Source of the DNA: Adineta vaga
Taxonomy: Eukaryota; Rotifera
Length of the DNA stretch: 64,000 nucleotides
Assembly (NCBI GenBank): GCA_021613535.1
Contig: CP075496.1
Span: forward strand, 1,240,001-1,304,000
Direction of reading: 5' to 3'
The notes below the pieces were generated by a model that had not been told where the DNA came from, did no database searches, and saw only the letters and a list, made by a program, of their open reading frames with translations. Position 1 is the stretch's first letter; each line of letters starts with the position of its first letter. A program made the position numbers and the translations under genes. This document shows, one piece after another, positions 13,635 through 24,820 of this stretch.

Positions 13635-14741
13635 TTATTGAAAGAAAATTGAAACGACATCGGGTTGTGGAACTGCATTTTCTGAATCCATTTTTCGTCT
13701 TTCTGCACCTGTCGGAATTTTTTTCCAATCAAATTGAGAATATTCCGTTAAACTTCGGCGTAATGCTCGTTGACGTACAGCATCATTTAACCAATCTCTA
13801 TTATTACAGACAATTCTTTTGAGATAGAAAAAAATCATCTACAACTTTACTCTTGTGATTTCTCATGAAGATCATTATCGTTCTTTCTTATTTTTGATAC
13901 AATTGTTGATGGTTTCTTCGGTAAACTTCGTTCTTGTTTGGGTTCAACATGAAACGAAAATCCAATTCGATTGAAAATTTTCTGTCGATCAGGATGACAA
14001 TCACTGAATGCTCGAACACGATCGATACTTGTAATTGCTTAGCAAAAGAAAAATATTTTCAGTCGACTAATAGGATCTATTCAACATACTTCTCCGATCA
14101 AGAATACGTAGTTTTGGAAATAAATCAAGCATTGTGGATTTATAACCTTGAACAAATGTTACTGGATTATCGAATAGATCTAAAAAGAAGTTTTTTTTAT
14201 TCGATAGAGAATTGACTGAATTACGTGTGTGTCTTACTGAGATCTTCAAGAGCACTTAAATGTCGTAATTCATAAGCGAGATTAGTTAGATTTGATATTT
14301 GATTATTTTGTAAATGAAGAACTCGAAGATTTTTCAATTGACGTAATGAACCTTGAAGATTTGATATATGATTATTTCCTGCATAGAGTTCAGCTAATGC
14401 ATAATTAGTTCGAAGAAATTCTAAATCTTGAAGATGATTTCCATCAATTGAAAGAGATGTCAAATTAGGAAATTGATCAAGTGATGGAATACTTCGAATA
14501 TTTCTATTAGAAAAAATGAATTCAATGTTCATTTTCATTACAATGTAAAGAACAAACCGATTGTTCAAATGAAGAGTGTTTACATCTTTTTTTATCAAAA
14601 CTTTCGAATTTTGTTTCTGTTCGGATAATTTCAAAGTCTACAATGAACGGAAAGTTATTTAAATATTGAAAATAAGTTAAATCTTACATCGATTAGTAAA
14701 GTTCCTTGGTCTTGATCACCATCGATCTTGACGCGAAGCAT
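13635..14741 (-). CDS. Leucine-rich-repeat protein
   Basis: About 285 residues from six minus-strand exons: 14688-14741, 14558-14637, 14238-14503, 14090-14179, 13851-14037 and 13635-13815. The total is a multiple of three. The centre has four to five short LRRs, for example LTSLSIDGNHLQDLEFL, LAELYAGNNHISNLQGSL and LRVLHLQNNQISNLTNL. They are followed by an LRR-cap-like stretch, NLFDNPVTFVQGYKS and LFPKLRILD. This is the cytoplasmic SDS22/LRRC style rather than an extracellular receptor: there is no signal peptide or membrane segment. The C-terminus is basic and not recognised. Cytoskeletal or ciliary LRRC proteins are the nearest type, but no ortholog is claimed. Confidence 0.75.
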
Positions 14742-14952
14742 TTTGGCAACTAAGCGACGTGTATAATAGCTTTTATAAGAGATGTTTTCATTATTAAAAA
14801 GCGACAACTAGCGTTGAAATTCATATATGAAGAAAATAAATCCACCAATGAGAAAATGAGATAAAGAATCAGATGAAACAAAGAAAATTTGCAATCGTAT
14901 TTATTGATCTTCTTTTAAAATTAATTTCTACATAAATCTGCATTCTTTCTCT

Positions 14953-15936
14953 ATGGATGCGATTATTCTCTATGGTTATACACCAACAACTTGTCATTTA
15001 GCACGAATTTTTTCATCCGTTGGTCTTCAAGTTTATCTATTTCTTTCTGAACAATGTTCTTCTTTATCATCTCCCTATTTTACGCTTATAACTGATCCAA
15101 ATGATATTCCATATCTATCATCAATAGTAATAAATTGTCAAACTGATTTAATCTTAATCAAAACGTTAATTAATTCTTTTCCAAATGAATATAAACAACG
15201 AATGGCTTATGTCGAATGTTCATCGGTTTTTCGTTCAAATCAATTAGAATTATTTTATAATGAAATGAAATTTTCTTTTTATCTTTTTATGAATCTAATC
15301 GAATTAGAGACAAGTACAATAATTCAACCACATTTTCATCTTATTTGTAGTGGTGATCGAATTGTCTATGACAAATTACTTCTACAACGAAATCTTCCAG
15401 TTAAAATCACTTTTTTACATCAAACTCAAACACCATTCGATGCATTTTATCTTTGTTTATTACATCGATATTCTCAAGCAATTCATCTACTTATCTACGC
15501 GGAAATGATGGCAATTCTCAAAGCTGCAAATGATATTTATCCAGGTAGATCAATCTTAAAAGAAAGAAAAGCAGTTCCTAAGAAATTCTAAGATTGACTG
15601 TTCTCCCTTCGTCAATCTCATTTGTTCATATTCTTATTAAAAATGAAACTTTTAGGAAATCTTCAATTTTTATTCGATTGGTCTTATATAAAACGTCCAT
15701 TAATGCGTCAAATAATTCTTCAATCGACTTCATCATCATTTACCTGTACAACAATCAATGATTTTCAATTACTTCTCGAATGTATCATTGATTATTTTTA
15801 TAAGAAGAATTCCAATACTACAATTCAAAATCATTTTCAAAACATTACTTTCAAACTTTATAAACTCATTTCGAATTTAGATATCAATCAAAAACAAATA
15901 CCCTTATTTCAATTATATACATTATATCAGTCATAA
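14953..15936 (+). CDS. Hypothetical protein, possibly Rossmann-like
   Basis: About 290 residues from exons 14953-15544 and 15656-15936, joined through TAT-CCA-G/GA in frame. The N-terminus reads as a beta strand followed by a helix (MDAIILYGYTPTTCHLARIF, then GLQVYLF), which recalls a dinucleotide-binding start but lacks a clear GxGxxG. A helical C-terminal half contains AIHLLIYAEMMAILKAANDI, loosely like the helical domain of 6-phosphogluconate or hydroxyisobutyrate dehydrogenases. No catalytic lysine could be assigned. The length and continuous frame support a real gene; the function is unknown. Confidence 0.6.
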
Positions 15937-16067
15937 TTTTAATAGTAAATTGTTTTGTTTTTTTGTCGTCATATAAGAATATAAAATAGTAATTTGATGT
16001 AGTCATAGATATTGTATGTTTATTTCTGTCTTCAGATCAAAAGTAATTTTTCTAAACAAAAAATTCA

Positions 16068-17112
16068 ATGGATGATTATTCAACAAAAATTAAACTCTCT
16101 GCTGAACATTTAATACGTGTGGAATTTCCGGAAAAAGCATTAGAACTTGATACACTTGTTTCTGTTTGTATATTTGAAAAAGAATTTTCTTTGCGAAAAC
16201 TTAAGTTTTTTGTTTTAAAAGAGTCAAGTGTTATCATTCAGTGAAGTAACGAAAGTTCGAGCAGAAATTCAATTACCAACAGCAGATGATCTTGTTGCAC
16301 ACAGTAATAACATTGGATTCGGTGATGTAAGTGTAAATTTTATCGAAAAATCTTATCTGAAAATAAAGAAATTTAGGATCGTCATAATTCCAATTCGGTA
16401 ACTAATAATAGTACAACAAAAAAACGTAAAACAGAATCAACAAATCATGAGGCGATTAGTGGAACGCCGATCTATGTTTTTCATGGTGTTGTTCCATCTA
16501 ATCCATTAATTACAACTCTTGAAGAAAAACTTAAACCATATATCTTTCATTTTCTTGATAGTGTAAGTGAATCGTTTTCTTTTCAAGAATCGTTTGATTA
16601 GTTCGATCATTTAGATTGCGATTATTAAATTATGGATTCAATTGATGATACCAAAAGTTGAAGATGGAAATAATTTTGGTGTTAGCATTCAAGAAGTAAA
16701 CAATTAAAGATTTGATTTTTAGGATAATTGAAATGATTGTTGGATTTAGGATTCATTAGCTGAAGTTCGAACATTAGAAACGGATGTTACACAATATTTG
16801 GATTTAACATATAAATATTTGATTTCTCGTGGTGAATTAGTGAAAAAAGTAGCGAAATATCCTCATGTTGATGATTATCGTCGAAGTGTTCAATCATTAG
16901 ATGAAAAACAATTTGTCTCAATGCGTTTCATCGCCCTTGAACTTCGAAATCATTATGTAAGATCAAATTAAATCTCTCTTCTTTTTCCACTCAATTAATT
17001 TTTCTCTCTCTCTCTCTTCTTCTCAATTTAGACAAGTGTTCATGATCTTTTAATGAAAAATTTAGAAAAAATAAAACGACCACGATCAGTTCAAACACAT
17101 TCAATGTATTAA
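16068..17112 (+). CDS. PSME3: Proteasome activator subunit PA28-gamma (REG-gamma)
   Basis: About 251 residues (human 254) from exons 16068-16163, 16222-16326, 16377-16562, 16615-16695, 16750-16956 and 17032-17112. The first donor was chosen because it gives the family spacing between LELD and the next conserved segment. Key parts are an N-terminal helix with FPEKALELD, a basic KKRKTES patch like the nuclear-localisation region, the activation loop around VEDGNNFGVSIQE, the AKYPHVDDYRRSV segment, and the C-terminal IKRPRS tail. Members form heptamers that cap the 20S proteasome in the nucleus and stimulate ATP- and ubiquitin-independent breakdown. AATAAA follows at 17170-17175. Confidence 0.95.
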
Positions 17113-17842
17113 AAAAGAAAAAGAATATTATTTCATATCTATCCTATTCATTTCATGTTTCTTGTTCTCAATAAATTGTTACCGTTCTTCATCGGGTATA
17201 TCAGTTCTATTCAGTTTATATTTGTAATTGACTCATGATGATCTTTAAAAGTATTCATTTCAGAAACAAACAGATCGTGATAATAATGATCAATTGTGTA
17301 AATAGATTTTTCATCATTATCTATTTATAAAACTAAACTCTAATCTAAATAAATTGAATTTACAACGTCATTGAATAAAATACCAAGAAGATTAAACAAT
17401 AATCTGTGAGTCAATTAATGTGGGATAAAAGTAAAATAGTTGCTGAAAATTTAGTATGTGTAAACATTATAATAAGTGTCCTACGGCATCTCTTTCAATG
17501 TGTCATAACCGTAAAGACGAACTTTGAATTTTTATCGTTAAAGTTTTCTTTTTTTTGTTTAGTTTTAAAAAGAAGTATTTCGCTTGATTACTTTTCTGAG
17601 TCTTGTTATTTTTAAAAATCTGACAGTATTCAATGAGCTATTTGTATATACATATTTATGTTTTTCTTTTAAACGCATATATATGTATATGTATAAATGC
17701 GATACGATTCTCTTATGAAATAATTACTAAAACCTACGATTTTTCTTGTTTTCGTATAAATATAGAAGGAGAACAATATTCGTTGCTGCTTAAATTACAA
17801 AACGAAATAAATATCTTATTCGCTTTTCTTATTACATCAATA
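17113..17842. other. Intergenic region upstream of the eight-Cys array
   Basis: Contains the polyA signal of PSME3 (17170-17175) and the TATA-like TATAAATA at 17755-17762 before the first array gene. The open frames here are not supported as genes. Confidence 0.45.
17755..17762 (+). promoter_or_regulatory. TATA-like element, array copy A
   Basis: TATAAATA lies 81 bases before the proposed ATG of copy A. It corresponds in position to the TATATAAG elements of copies B and C, although the surrounding sequence is not shared. Confidence 0.45.
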
Positions 17843-18362
17843 ATGCAATTTCCGTTAATTATATTGATTCTTTCCATTTTTACATATTCATATCTCAATG
17901 CTATAGCCATTGATGATTTTCATTGTAAAGTACCAACATGTCGAGATTTTCACTATGTAAGTTTCAATTTATTCTTTCATTAATTTATCAACCTTTTTTC
18001 AAAACAAATTCTTAGGGTTTATTAAATAAATCACGTCATGGACATTATGTTGAAGTTTGTTATGAAACTGTTTATGCTTTACAAGAAATTCCACGAATAC
18101 ACGGGAAATGTATCCATGGAAATACAGGAAAAATCAACGCACCTTGTATTCGTAAGTAAATTTGATTGTTTTCTTCAAATAGCATAAAAATCGATCTGTC
18201 ATTTTAGATGCATTGGCTTTGACGATTAGAAAATGTATGATTGAATTATCTGATTTACCTGAAAATACAGCAAAATTCTATTGTGGTTATACATTAATGA
18301 AATATTGTGCAGTACATATTGGTCTTGAACATTTTCCCTTAAGAAGTGATGACAATATCTAA
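17843..18362 (+). CDS. Secreted eight-cysteine protein, array copy A
   Basis: About 134 residues from exons 17843-17956, 18016-18151 and 18208-18362. A signal peptide (MQFPLIILILSIFTYSYLNA) is followed by a mature chain of about 114 residues with eight cysteines in the same order as copies B and C. Motifs include DDFHCKVPTC, HYVEVCYETV, IHGKC and FYCGYTLMKYCAV. Intron phases (0, then 1) are identical in all three copies. No known domain is recognised. The pattern suggests a disulfide-stabilised secreted protein, possibly a small binding or defence protein, but that is inference. Its signal peptide and upstream region differ from those of B and C. Confidence 0.8.
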
Positions 18363-19388
18363 AGAATTCATTCTCGCATCAGTAATATTAATTGAAGAAA
18401 ACAAAATCTCGGTGATTATTGTTTTAAGCTAAGAGAATACAGATGTTTTTCACTGATGCATTAGGAAAACGAAATACAAATTCCAGAGAAAATGAAGCAT
18501 GTTTTTTATCTTTTGTAAAAACATATGAGAAAGATAATATTTTTTATACTAAACCTTTTTATTCGCAATAAAACGAAATTATTTACTAAATATAATCGAA
18601 AAATTCAAAGAAATCTTTATTTCATCTTCTAAAGAAATGTGAAGCTTTGTTAAACATTCCGGTGTTTCTTTTTCTGGAATTGTGTCACATTCTAAACATT
18701 GAAATTCTTTAGATTTTAGATACAATTAACGACGTGGTGTAATGGTATTTGTTTTCCTCAAATTTTTTCATATTTATCTCCACAAGTAAGAATTAAAATC
18801 ATTTCGTTTCTTGAACAGAAAACTGAAATGTTCTTGTTTTTCCTGAGTACTTTTCATCTGTCAATGATAAATCTGTAGTTTTAGATTTGACTTTAACCAT
18901 CATAGGAAAAAATGGAAGTAAAAATATAACATCGTTTTTTGTCGATTAGGTTTTTCGAATGCAAACTTCATTTACACACAGTCAATTTGATAGAAGGATG
19001 AGACTTTTTCGTGTAAATTCAACTGTTTAATTCTCGTCAATAGGGAGAGATCCATCTCTTCTTCAGTAATTCTCCTTTAAGATGTGATTCACTAGAATTG
19101 GTATAATCGTACTTATTTTTTTAGATTGTCAACTACTTCTTCATTGAAGTATCTTATGATGGTTCATATTTGAATTTAAATCAAAGAAATTTTCTCGTCT
19201 ATTTTTAGGAATACACGTACATTTGATATATGAATCTCACGAGAATGATTAGACGAATGTTTCGAATATTTCTTCTTTGCACGTCGATTATTTTGTATAT
19301 AAGATCGTTGTTATTAATATACGTACTAATATAACGAAAAAACGGACAAGAATGTTTAACAGATGGGTTTTATGAAACTTTCATTTAG
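18363..19388. other. Spacer between array copies A and B
   Basis: The first part resembles the region after copy B (attcattctc..catca, then ctaagagaata), so the duplication unit reaches into the 3' flank. The last 280 bases are the repeated promoter block described separately. No gene seen. Confidence 0.5.
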
Positions 19389-19410
19389 ATGAATATGAAA
19401 AAGTCAATCT
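19131..19410 (+). repeat. Direct repeat covering promoter and start, copy B
   Basis: About 280 bases that recur almost unchanged at 20621-20901. The block runs from attgtcaactactt through gatagacg-like and TATATAAG sequences, across the ATG and into the signal-peptide codons. It marks the tandem duplication that produced copies B and C and is more conserved than the coding exons that follow. Confidence 0.85.
19296..19303 (+). promoter_or_regulatory. TATA element, array copy B
   Basis: TATATAAG in a block also present before copy C, 86 bases from the ATG. Conservation in the duplicated block supports it only weakly, since the whole block is recent. Confidence 0.45.
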
Positions 19411-19913
19411 ATTTTCTTGTTCTAATTGTATTAATCGATGGATGTTTGATAAATGCTATAGCCATCGATGATTTTCATTGTAAAATCCCAACATGTCAAG
19501 ATTTTCACTATGTAAGTTTCAATTTATTCTTTCATTAATTTATCAGCCTTTTTCAAAACAAATTCTTAGGGTTTATTAGATAAATCACGTCATAGACATT
19601 ATGTTGAAGTTTGTTATGAAACTGTTTATGCTTTACAAGAAATTTCGCGAATACACGGGAAATGTATTCATGGAAATACAGGAAAAATCAATCCACCATG
19701 TATCTGTAAGATAATTTGATTTGTCGTCGAATTCTACAAAGACAATCTGTCATTTTAGATGCATTGGCTTTGACAATTAAAAATTGTCTGAGTGGATTAT
19801 CTGATTTACCTGAAAATACAGCGAAATTCTATTGTGGTTATACATTAATGAAATATTGTGCAGTACAAGTTGGTCTTGGACATATTCCATTGAGAACTGA
19901 TAATAATATTTAG
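19389..19913 (+). CDS. Secreted eight-cysteine protein, array copy B
   Basis: About 137 residues from exons 19389-19511, 19570-19705 and 19759-19913. The signal peptide is MNMKKSIYFLVLIVLIDGC followed by LINA. The mature part is close to copy A (DDFHCKIPTC, YVEVCYETVYALQEI, FYCGYTLMKYCAVQVGLG), with the same eight cysteines and intron phases. The second ATG at 19395 is an equally possible start. Function unknown. The copy B protein body is closest to A, while its promoter and signal peptide are closest to C, which suggests exchange between copies. Confidence 0.82.
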
Positions 19914-20879
19914 AGAATTCATTCTCACATCAATAATATTAGTTGAAGTAGAAAATCTCATTGATTATTCTTTTGAGCTAAGAGAATATAAATGTTTTTT
20001 TATTTATACATTAATAAAACGAAATAAAAATTCTAGAGAAAGCTAATATTTTTTATACAAAATATTTTTGTCAATAAAACAAAGATGTAAATAAGTCTTA
20101 TACAGTCATACAAATAGTATTAATTCATTTTGTAAGGCAATTGATCAAAGTGATGAAAGAAATCTATTAGTTACTTACATGAACATGACAAAATGTGAAT
20201 CTTTGTTAAGCATTCGGATGTTTTTACTTCTGAAATTGTGTTACATTCTAAATATTTTCGTCAATAACAATTAGAATCTTCTTATTTCTCAAATAAACGA
20301 ACACGAACTCCTTATGATATTGAAATATTCTTGTTTTTCCCGAGTACTTTTCATTTGTAAGTGACAAATCATCAATTCTGAATTTGACTTTAATGATCAT
20401 AAGAAAAAATCGAGAATCAGTCTATCCTTTATGATAGATCGACAGCTCCGGGCTTTGCACGAGCATGCAAAGCTCACATTTTCACTCCTCCCCCACTCTC
20501 ACTTTTGCTCCGATAGTTCCTATTGCGCGGAAATGTCATTTCCCGGTTCTTTATATAAATCTCATACAATCAGTTATCATTTTCAAAATAGCGGCTGATG
20601 CAAATATTTTTTTATATTGTCAACTACTTCGTCATCGAACTATCTTGTGATGGTTCACATTTGAATTTAAATCAAAGAAATTTTCTCGTCTCTTCTTAGG
20701 GATACACGTACATTTGATATATGAATCTTACGAGAATGATTAGACGAATGTTTCGAATATTTCTTCTTTGCACGTCGATTATTTTGTATATAAGATCGTT
20801 GTTATTAATATACGTACTAATATAACGAAAAAACGGACAAGAATGTTTAACAGATGGGTTTTATGAAACTTTCATTTAG
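19914..20879. other. Spacer between array copies B and C
   Basis: Shares the 3' flank with copy A. It then has a segment not found in the A-B spacer (about 20420-20600), with a short hairpin gctttgca/tgcaaagc at about 20453-20474 and an unusually C-rich run, followed by the repeated promoter block. No gene supported. Confidence 0.5.
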
Positions 20880-20901
20880 ATGAATATGAAAAAATCAATC
20901 T
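20621..20901 (+). repeat. Direct repeat covering promoter and start, copy C
   Basis: Near-identical partner of 19131-19410, differing at only a few positions (for example cttcgtcatcgaac for cttcttcattgaag near the left edge). Confidence 0.85.
20787..20794 (+). promoter_or_regulatory. TATA element, array copy C
   Basis: TATATAAG, identical in context to that of copy B, 86 bases before the ATG. Confidence 0.45.
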
Positions 20902-21412
20902 GTTTTCTTGTTCTAATTGTATTAATCCATGGATGTTTAATTAATTCAATGGCATTTGATGATTTTCATTGTAAAGTAGCAACATGTCGTGAATTTCATT
21001 ATGTAAGTTAATCAATCCTTTTCAAATCACTAAAAATTAAATATTTCTTCACATAGGGTTTAAAACATTTACCTCATTATCAAAGATATGTCGATACATG
21101 CTATGATACAGTAGCTGTATTACAAACAATTCCTCGTCGTTTTGGTAAATGTGTTGATAGTTCAATTCGGCAAATCAATCCATCATGTATTCGTAAGTTT
21201 TTCTATGGAAAAACGTTTGTATAATAGAAGAATTCGATTTTCTAGATGCATTAGCAAAGACAATCAAAACTTGTATTGCTCAATTACACGATCTTTCAGA
21301 AATAAGTGCACGATATTATTGTGGTTATACATTAATGAAACATTGTGCGGTCAATGTTGGTTTGGAACGATTTAAATTAAAATTTCCCGAAAGTGATTTC
21401 ATGAATAATTAA
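20880..21412 (+). CDS. Secreted eight-cysteine protein, array copy C
   Basis: About 141 residues from exons 20880-21002, 21057-21192 and 21246-21412. The signal peptide is almost the same as in copy B. The mature chain is clearly more diverged (DDFHCKVATC, YVDTCYDTVAVLQ, RYYCGYTLMKHCAV), but all eight cysteines and both intron phases are kept. The C-terminus is longer than in A and B and ends ESDFMNN. Divergence of the body against near-identity of the promoter and signal peptide is the notable contrast. Confidence 0.8.
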
Positions 21413-22085
21413 AGCAAATCAGACAGTTTTCTTCGTCTTGAAATGTATATAGTTTAGATTGAGTTTAATATATCGATCAAATTGAATACGAATGTAAGAA
21501 AGTGTGAATTATATAAATAAACGATTCTTTATCGATTTGCTCATAAGAATAATAAAAGTTATTTTTAGTATTATTGAAGTTAGGAATTGAAAAATATTTC
21601 TGTAGAACACTCAAAAAATACTGATCTTGCAATCGGTCATCAAGATTCCCAGGATCTATCATTGTGAATACTTCCGTCATCAGTCAATTTACTTACTTAT
21701 TAATAACTTTGATCTGCTGAATTACAAAACGCTTGACCTAATCGATAAAATAATGAAACAAGAAAATTTAATGATTGTTCTCTTGTAAATAAAGTATTTA
21801 TTCTTGTATTCGATATGATACATCTTCTCTAATTTGTTTTCTATAAAAAAAATTGAATTTCCTTTTTGTTTTTCTTAATATATCTCCGTTCATACAGATC
21901 AACCTTGTAAATTAAACTAAAATATGAATTCTGCAAACGAATTTTCAGATTGTCCTTCATTTCAAAAAGTAAAAACGTCTATCTGTACTAAACGTTCTCT
22001 TCATTTTCTATAAAATGAAGTTTTCGTTGAAGTATATGCAACTTATCCTGATCGACATATATTTGTTTAATATCAGTTCTTGTGC
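21413..22085. other. Intergenic region after the array
   Basis: No gene recognised. Some small open frames exist on both strands without domain or splice support. Confidence 0.4.
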
Positions 22086-22832
22086 GATAGTAATCATTGT
22101 AAGGAAGCATTGGAAATATTTATTCAATCGGATGTTTCATCCGAGTATGAATGTATATGGAAAAATGATCAACCAGAAAGAACTGTTGAATTATTTGACA
22201 AAATCAAAGGTGAGAAGTTGAATCCAGATGAATTATATTAATTTTACTTTTTGATGTATGTTCAAAACTTGGTGATCTTTCATTTGTCTCAATTATCAAA
22301 TCCATTTATTCAAGTTGGATTAATTGATCTATAGGTAATAACGAGATGCGACTTTATAGATCGATTTCCACTATTTTGAATCGATTAAAATTGGTCTTCC
22401 GAATAAAACTAAAGAAATTTTCGATGTAGTTTCACTTTCCTTTAGTTTTACTTTATGAAAGTTTAAACCGAATGAGTAGAGAAGCAATTGAATAATACTA
22501 ATTATGTATATGTTTTAATGCATATTCTCTTACGACTCTTGTTGGTCAAGCGCAGAAACTCATGAATGAATATGAAAAATCTCATCATCTTGATATTCAG
22601 ATGTACAGTAAGTTAACATTCAACTCAAATTCTTCTGGACTGTAATCGATGGAAAAGTTCATTTAAGTTATAATGAGTTTATAAGAATCGTATTTGATCT
22701 TTTCAATAGAAATTTCGAGCTTATGATCATTTATGGATAACACGAGAGATTAATGATGATGATGAAAATGTTCAATCAATCTTATCCGCATACAGCGAAC
22801 GATTAGCAATTGTCGTAATTTTAAAAAAAGTC
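22086..22832 (+). pseudogene. Decayed DYW-type PPR gene
   Basis: Three separated pieces read like the intact PPR gene at 28609-30992. The first (22086-22240) has WKNDQPERTVELFDKIKGEK followed by a proline-aspartate, a typical PPR helix pair. The second (about 22510-22610) has LVGQAQKLMNEYEKSHHLDI, matching the SHSG..EA..I/INEYEHLH region. The third (about 22715-22830) has NDDDENVQSILSAYSERLAI, matching NDEDVESILCGHSEKLAI of the DYW domain, with the zinc-binding His changed to Tyr. Stops and frame breaks separate the pieces, and no continuous start-to-stop model exists. Confidence 0.75.
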
Positions 22833-22996
22833 TTTATTTTCTAAAAGTAAGATAATTCTTTGCAGTTAAATCTGAGAACCTTTAACCTGACATTGATAGA
22901 AATTTTTTTTTTAGTTTATTTATTTATTAAGGTTTTGATTGTTCATATCTATTTTCGTTCAATTAGACAATCGTACTGGTTAAGGAGAAGAGGAGT

Positions 22997-24453
22997 TTAG
23001 TGTGTAGCACAATTAACTTGTGTTGGTCCGCCTTGAGCACGTGGATCATCTTCATCATACATATCATGTCTTTGTGATCGCTGTGATTGTCGTGGATCGA
23101 ATTCTACTAAAACACATTCTTCAGCTTCCATTGGAAGTGTAACTTCTGGACGTGCTGGTAAAACTTTTTCTAATTGTGTAACAGCATCTGGACGTAATTC
23201 GTTTTTACTTGGAAATTTGACGTCAAAATGAAGAACCAATCGACCTTTTTCCAGTGGATTTCGATAGACAGGCATACCTTCATTTAAGACACATTTAATA
23301 TCTCCAGGTTTAACAACTTCACCTAAAGCAAAATGAAACATAGAAATATTTTCCATTAAAAATAAATTATTCCTACCTGGTAATGATGTGATAACTAATT
23401 GTCGATTATCAAGTGTTTTAATTACTTTTTGAAATCCACATAATGATTCGACTAATGTGATTTGCATTTTCATATGTAAATCAGTTTTATCTCGTTTAAA
23501 TGTAGCATGTTCTTTTTCATCCAAAACGACAACAATATCTCCAGCTTCCAGTCCTGGTTCTTGATCACCTTCACCACTAAATGTGATTTTCTTTCCATCT
23601 TCCATACCTACAAAATATTCCATAATATTTCTAAATTTCTTGATTAGTTTTCATCTCTATTACCTTTATCAATATGAACTTCGATAATTTTTCTTTCTCG
23701 AACAATCTTTTTTCCGTCACATGTTTTACATTTATCTCTTTGATTAATTTTTTCTCCTTGTCCTTCACAATCGGAACAATGTGATCGCATTTGTTGAATC
23801 ATTCCTGGTGCTATTTGATTAATTCGTACAACATAACCACTTCCATTACATGTCGTACATTTTGCTACAGCACCTTTCTTTCCACCACGACCTAAAATTT
23901 CAATTAATTATCTTCAAAATAAAATAAATTCTCATATCTTACCTTCACATTTATCGCAAATAACATTTTTTTGTAAAGCTAATTTTCTTACAGCTCCATT
24001 ATAAAGTTCTTCTAATGAAACAGCAAGTTGATGAACAAGATTTTTTCCTCGATTATCTTGTCGGCCACCACCAAATGGGCCACCACCACCGCCGCCGCCA
24101 AAGAACATATTGAAAATATCAAATGGATCTGAACCATGAAATCCACCAGCACCTGCACCTTCTTTCATACCTTGTTCGCCAACTTGATCGTACAATGAAC
24201 GTTTCTTTTCATCCGATAAAACTTCATCTAAGAGAAAAACAAGTTTTTGTTTGAATAAAAAACAAAAGAATTGTATTTTTTAAAAGATAAACTTACATGC
24301 TTGAGAGAGTTGTTTGAATTGTTCCGGATCATTGTCGGGATTTTTATCTGGATGTAATTTTAAAGCTAATTTTCGATAAGCTTTTTTAATTTCATCGACG
24401 GTTGCATTCGGTTGAACACCAAGGATGTCATAATATTTCGTATCTTTCACCAT
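22997..24453 (-). CDS. Type I DnaJ/Hsp40 cochaperone (DnaJ-A)
   Basis: About 408 residues from minus-strand exons 24297-24453, 23943-24227, 23664-23891, 23377-23607 and 22997-23322. Order: a J domain with YYDILGV and the HPD motif (LHPDKNPD), a Gly-rich linker containing [14 protein letters not shown], a cysteine-rich zinc region with four CxxC units ([28 protein letters not shown]), and two C-terminal substrate-binding domains. The chain ends CATH, which resembles the CaaX tail of DNAJA1/2 but has an unusual last residue, so farnesylation is uncertain. It stimulates Hsp70 ATPase in the cytosol. The [14 protein letters not shown] was chosen over an upstream in-frame ATG at 24531, which would add a non-conserved extension. 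Confidence 0.95.
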
Positions 24454-24820
24454 AATTGTCAACGAATTTAAATTCGAGAAGCTTCTAGAAAAGTCGACGA
24501 CTATGAAGTTACTTGCAGCTGAATAAAACACTCAACGTGTGCCTTTATTTATATATATATATATACGATAAGAAAACGGATGAAGGAAGGAAGAAAAAAA
24601 AAGTCAACGGGGCGACTATGACTCAGACCAATCAGATTTAAGATGATAGAGAACAGAAAAAAACACCATCTAGAAATTTCCTCTGAAAATATGTGTGTTG
24701 ATAGTGATTGAAAAAACCATAGTATGAGAAGATCATCATCGAATAACAAGAGGAGAAAATATCATCTGACAAAATAAAAATAAAATCGAAAAAAGATCAA
24801 TACTGTTTCATCACATTTCT
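24454..24820. other. Promoter region of the DnaJ-A gene
   Basis: Contains the heat-shock elements, a TATA-rich stretch at 24548-24567 (minus-strand TATATAAATA) and a CCAAT-type box (ccaatcag at about 24628-24635). The rest is the 3' flank of the pseudo-peptidase copy 1. Confidence 0.5.
24473..24490 (-). promoter_or_regulatory. Four-unit heat-shock element
   Basis: TTCgaGAAgcTTCtaGAA is four perfect alternating nGAAn units, the consensus bound by HSF trimers. It lies 20-37 bases upstream of the DnaJ-A ATG and downstream of the TATA-rich stretch, so probably in the 5' leader. A second, weaker HSE-like run (GAAatTTC then GAA) is at about 24671-24686. The location next to an Hsp40 gene makes it functionally credible. 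Confidence 0.8.

Noticed and set aside
18720-18760. tRNA-like word ggtgtaatggt
   Set aside because: No matching B box, acceptor stem or anticodon arm nearby.
24454-24531. N-terminal extension of the DnaJ-A protein from an upstream ATG
   Set aside because: It overlaps the heat-shock element and leader; family alignment starts at MVKDTKYYD.
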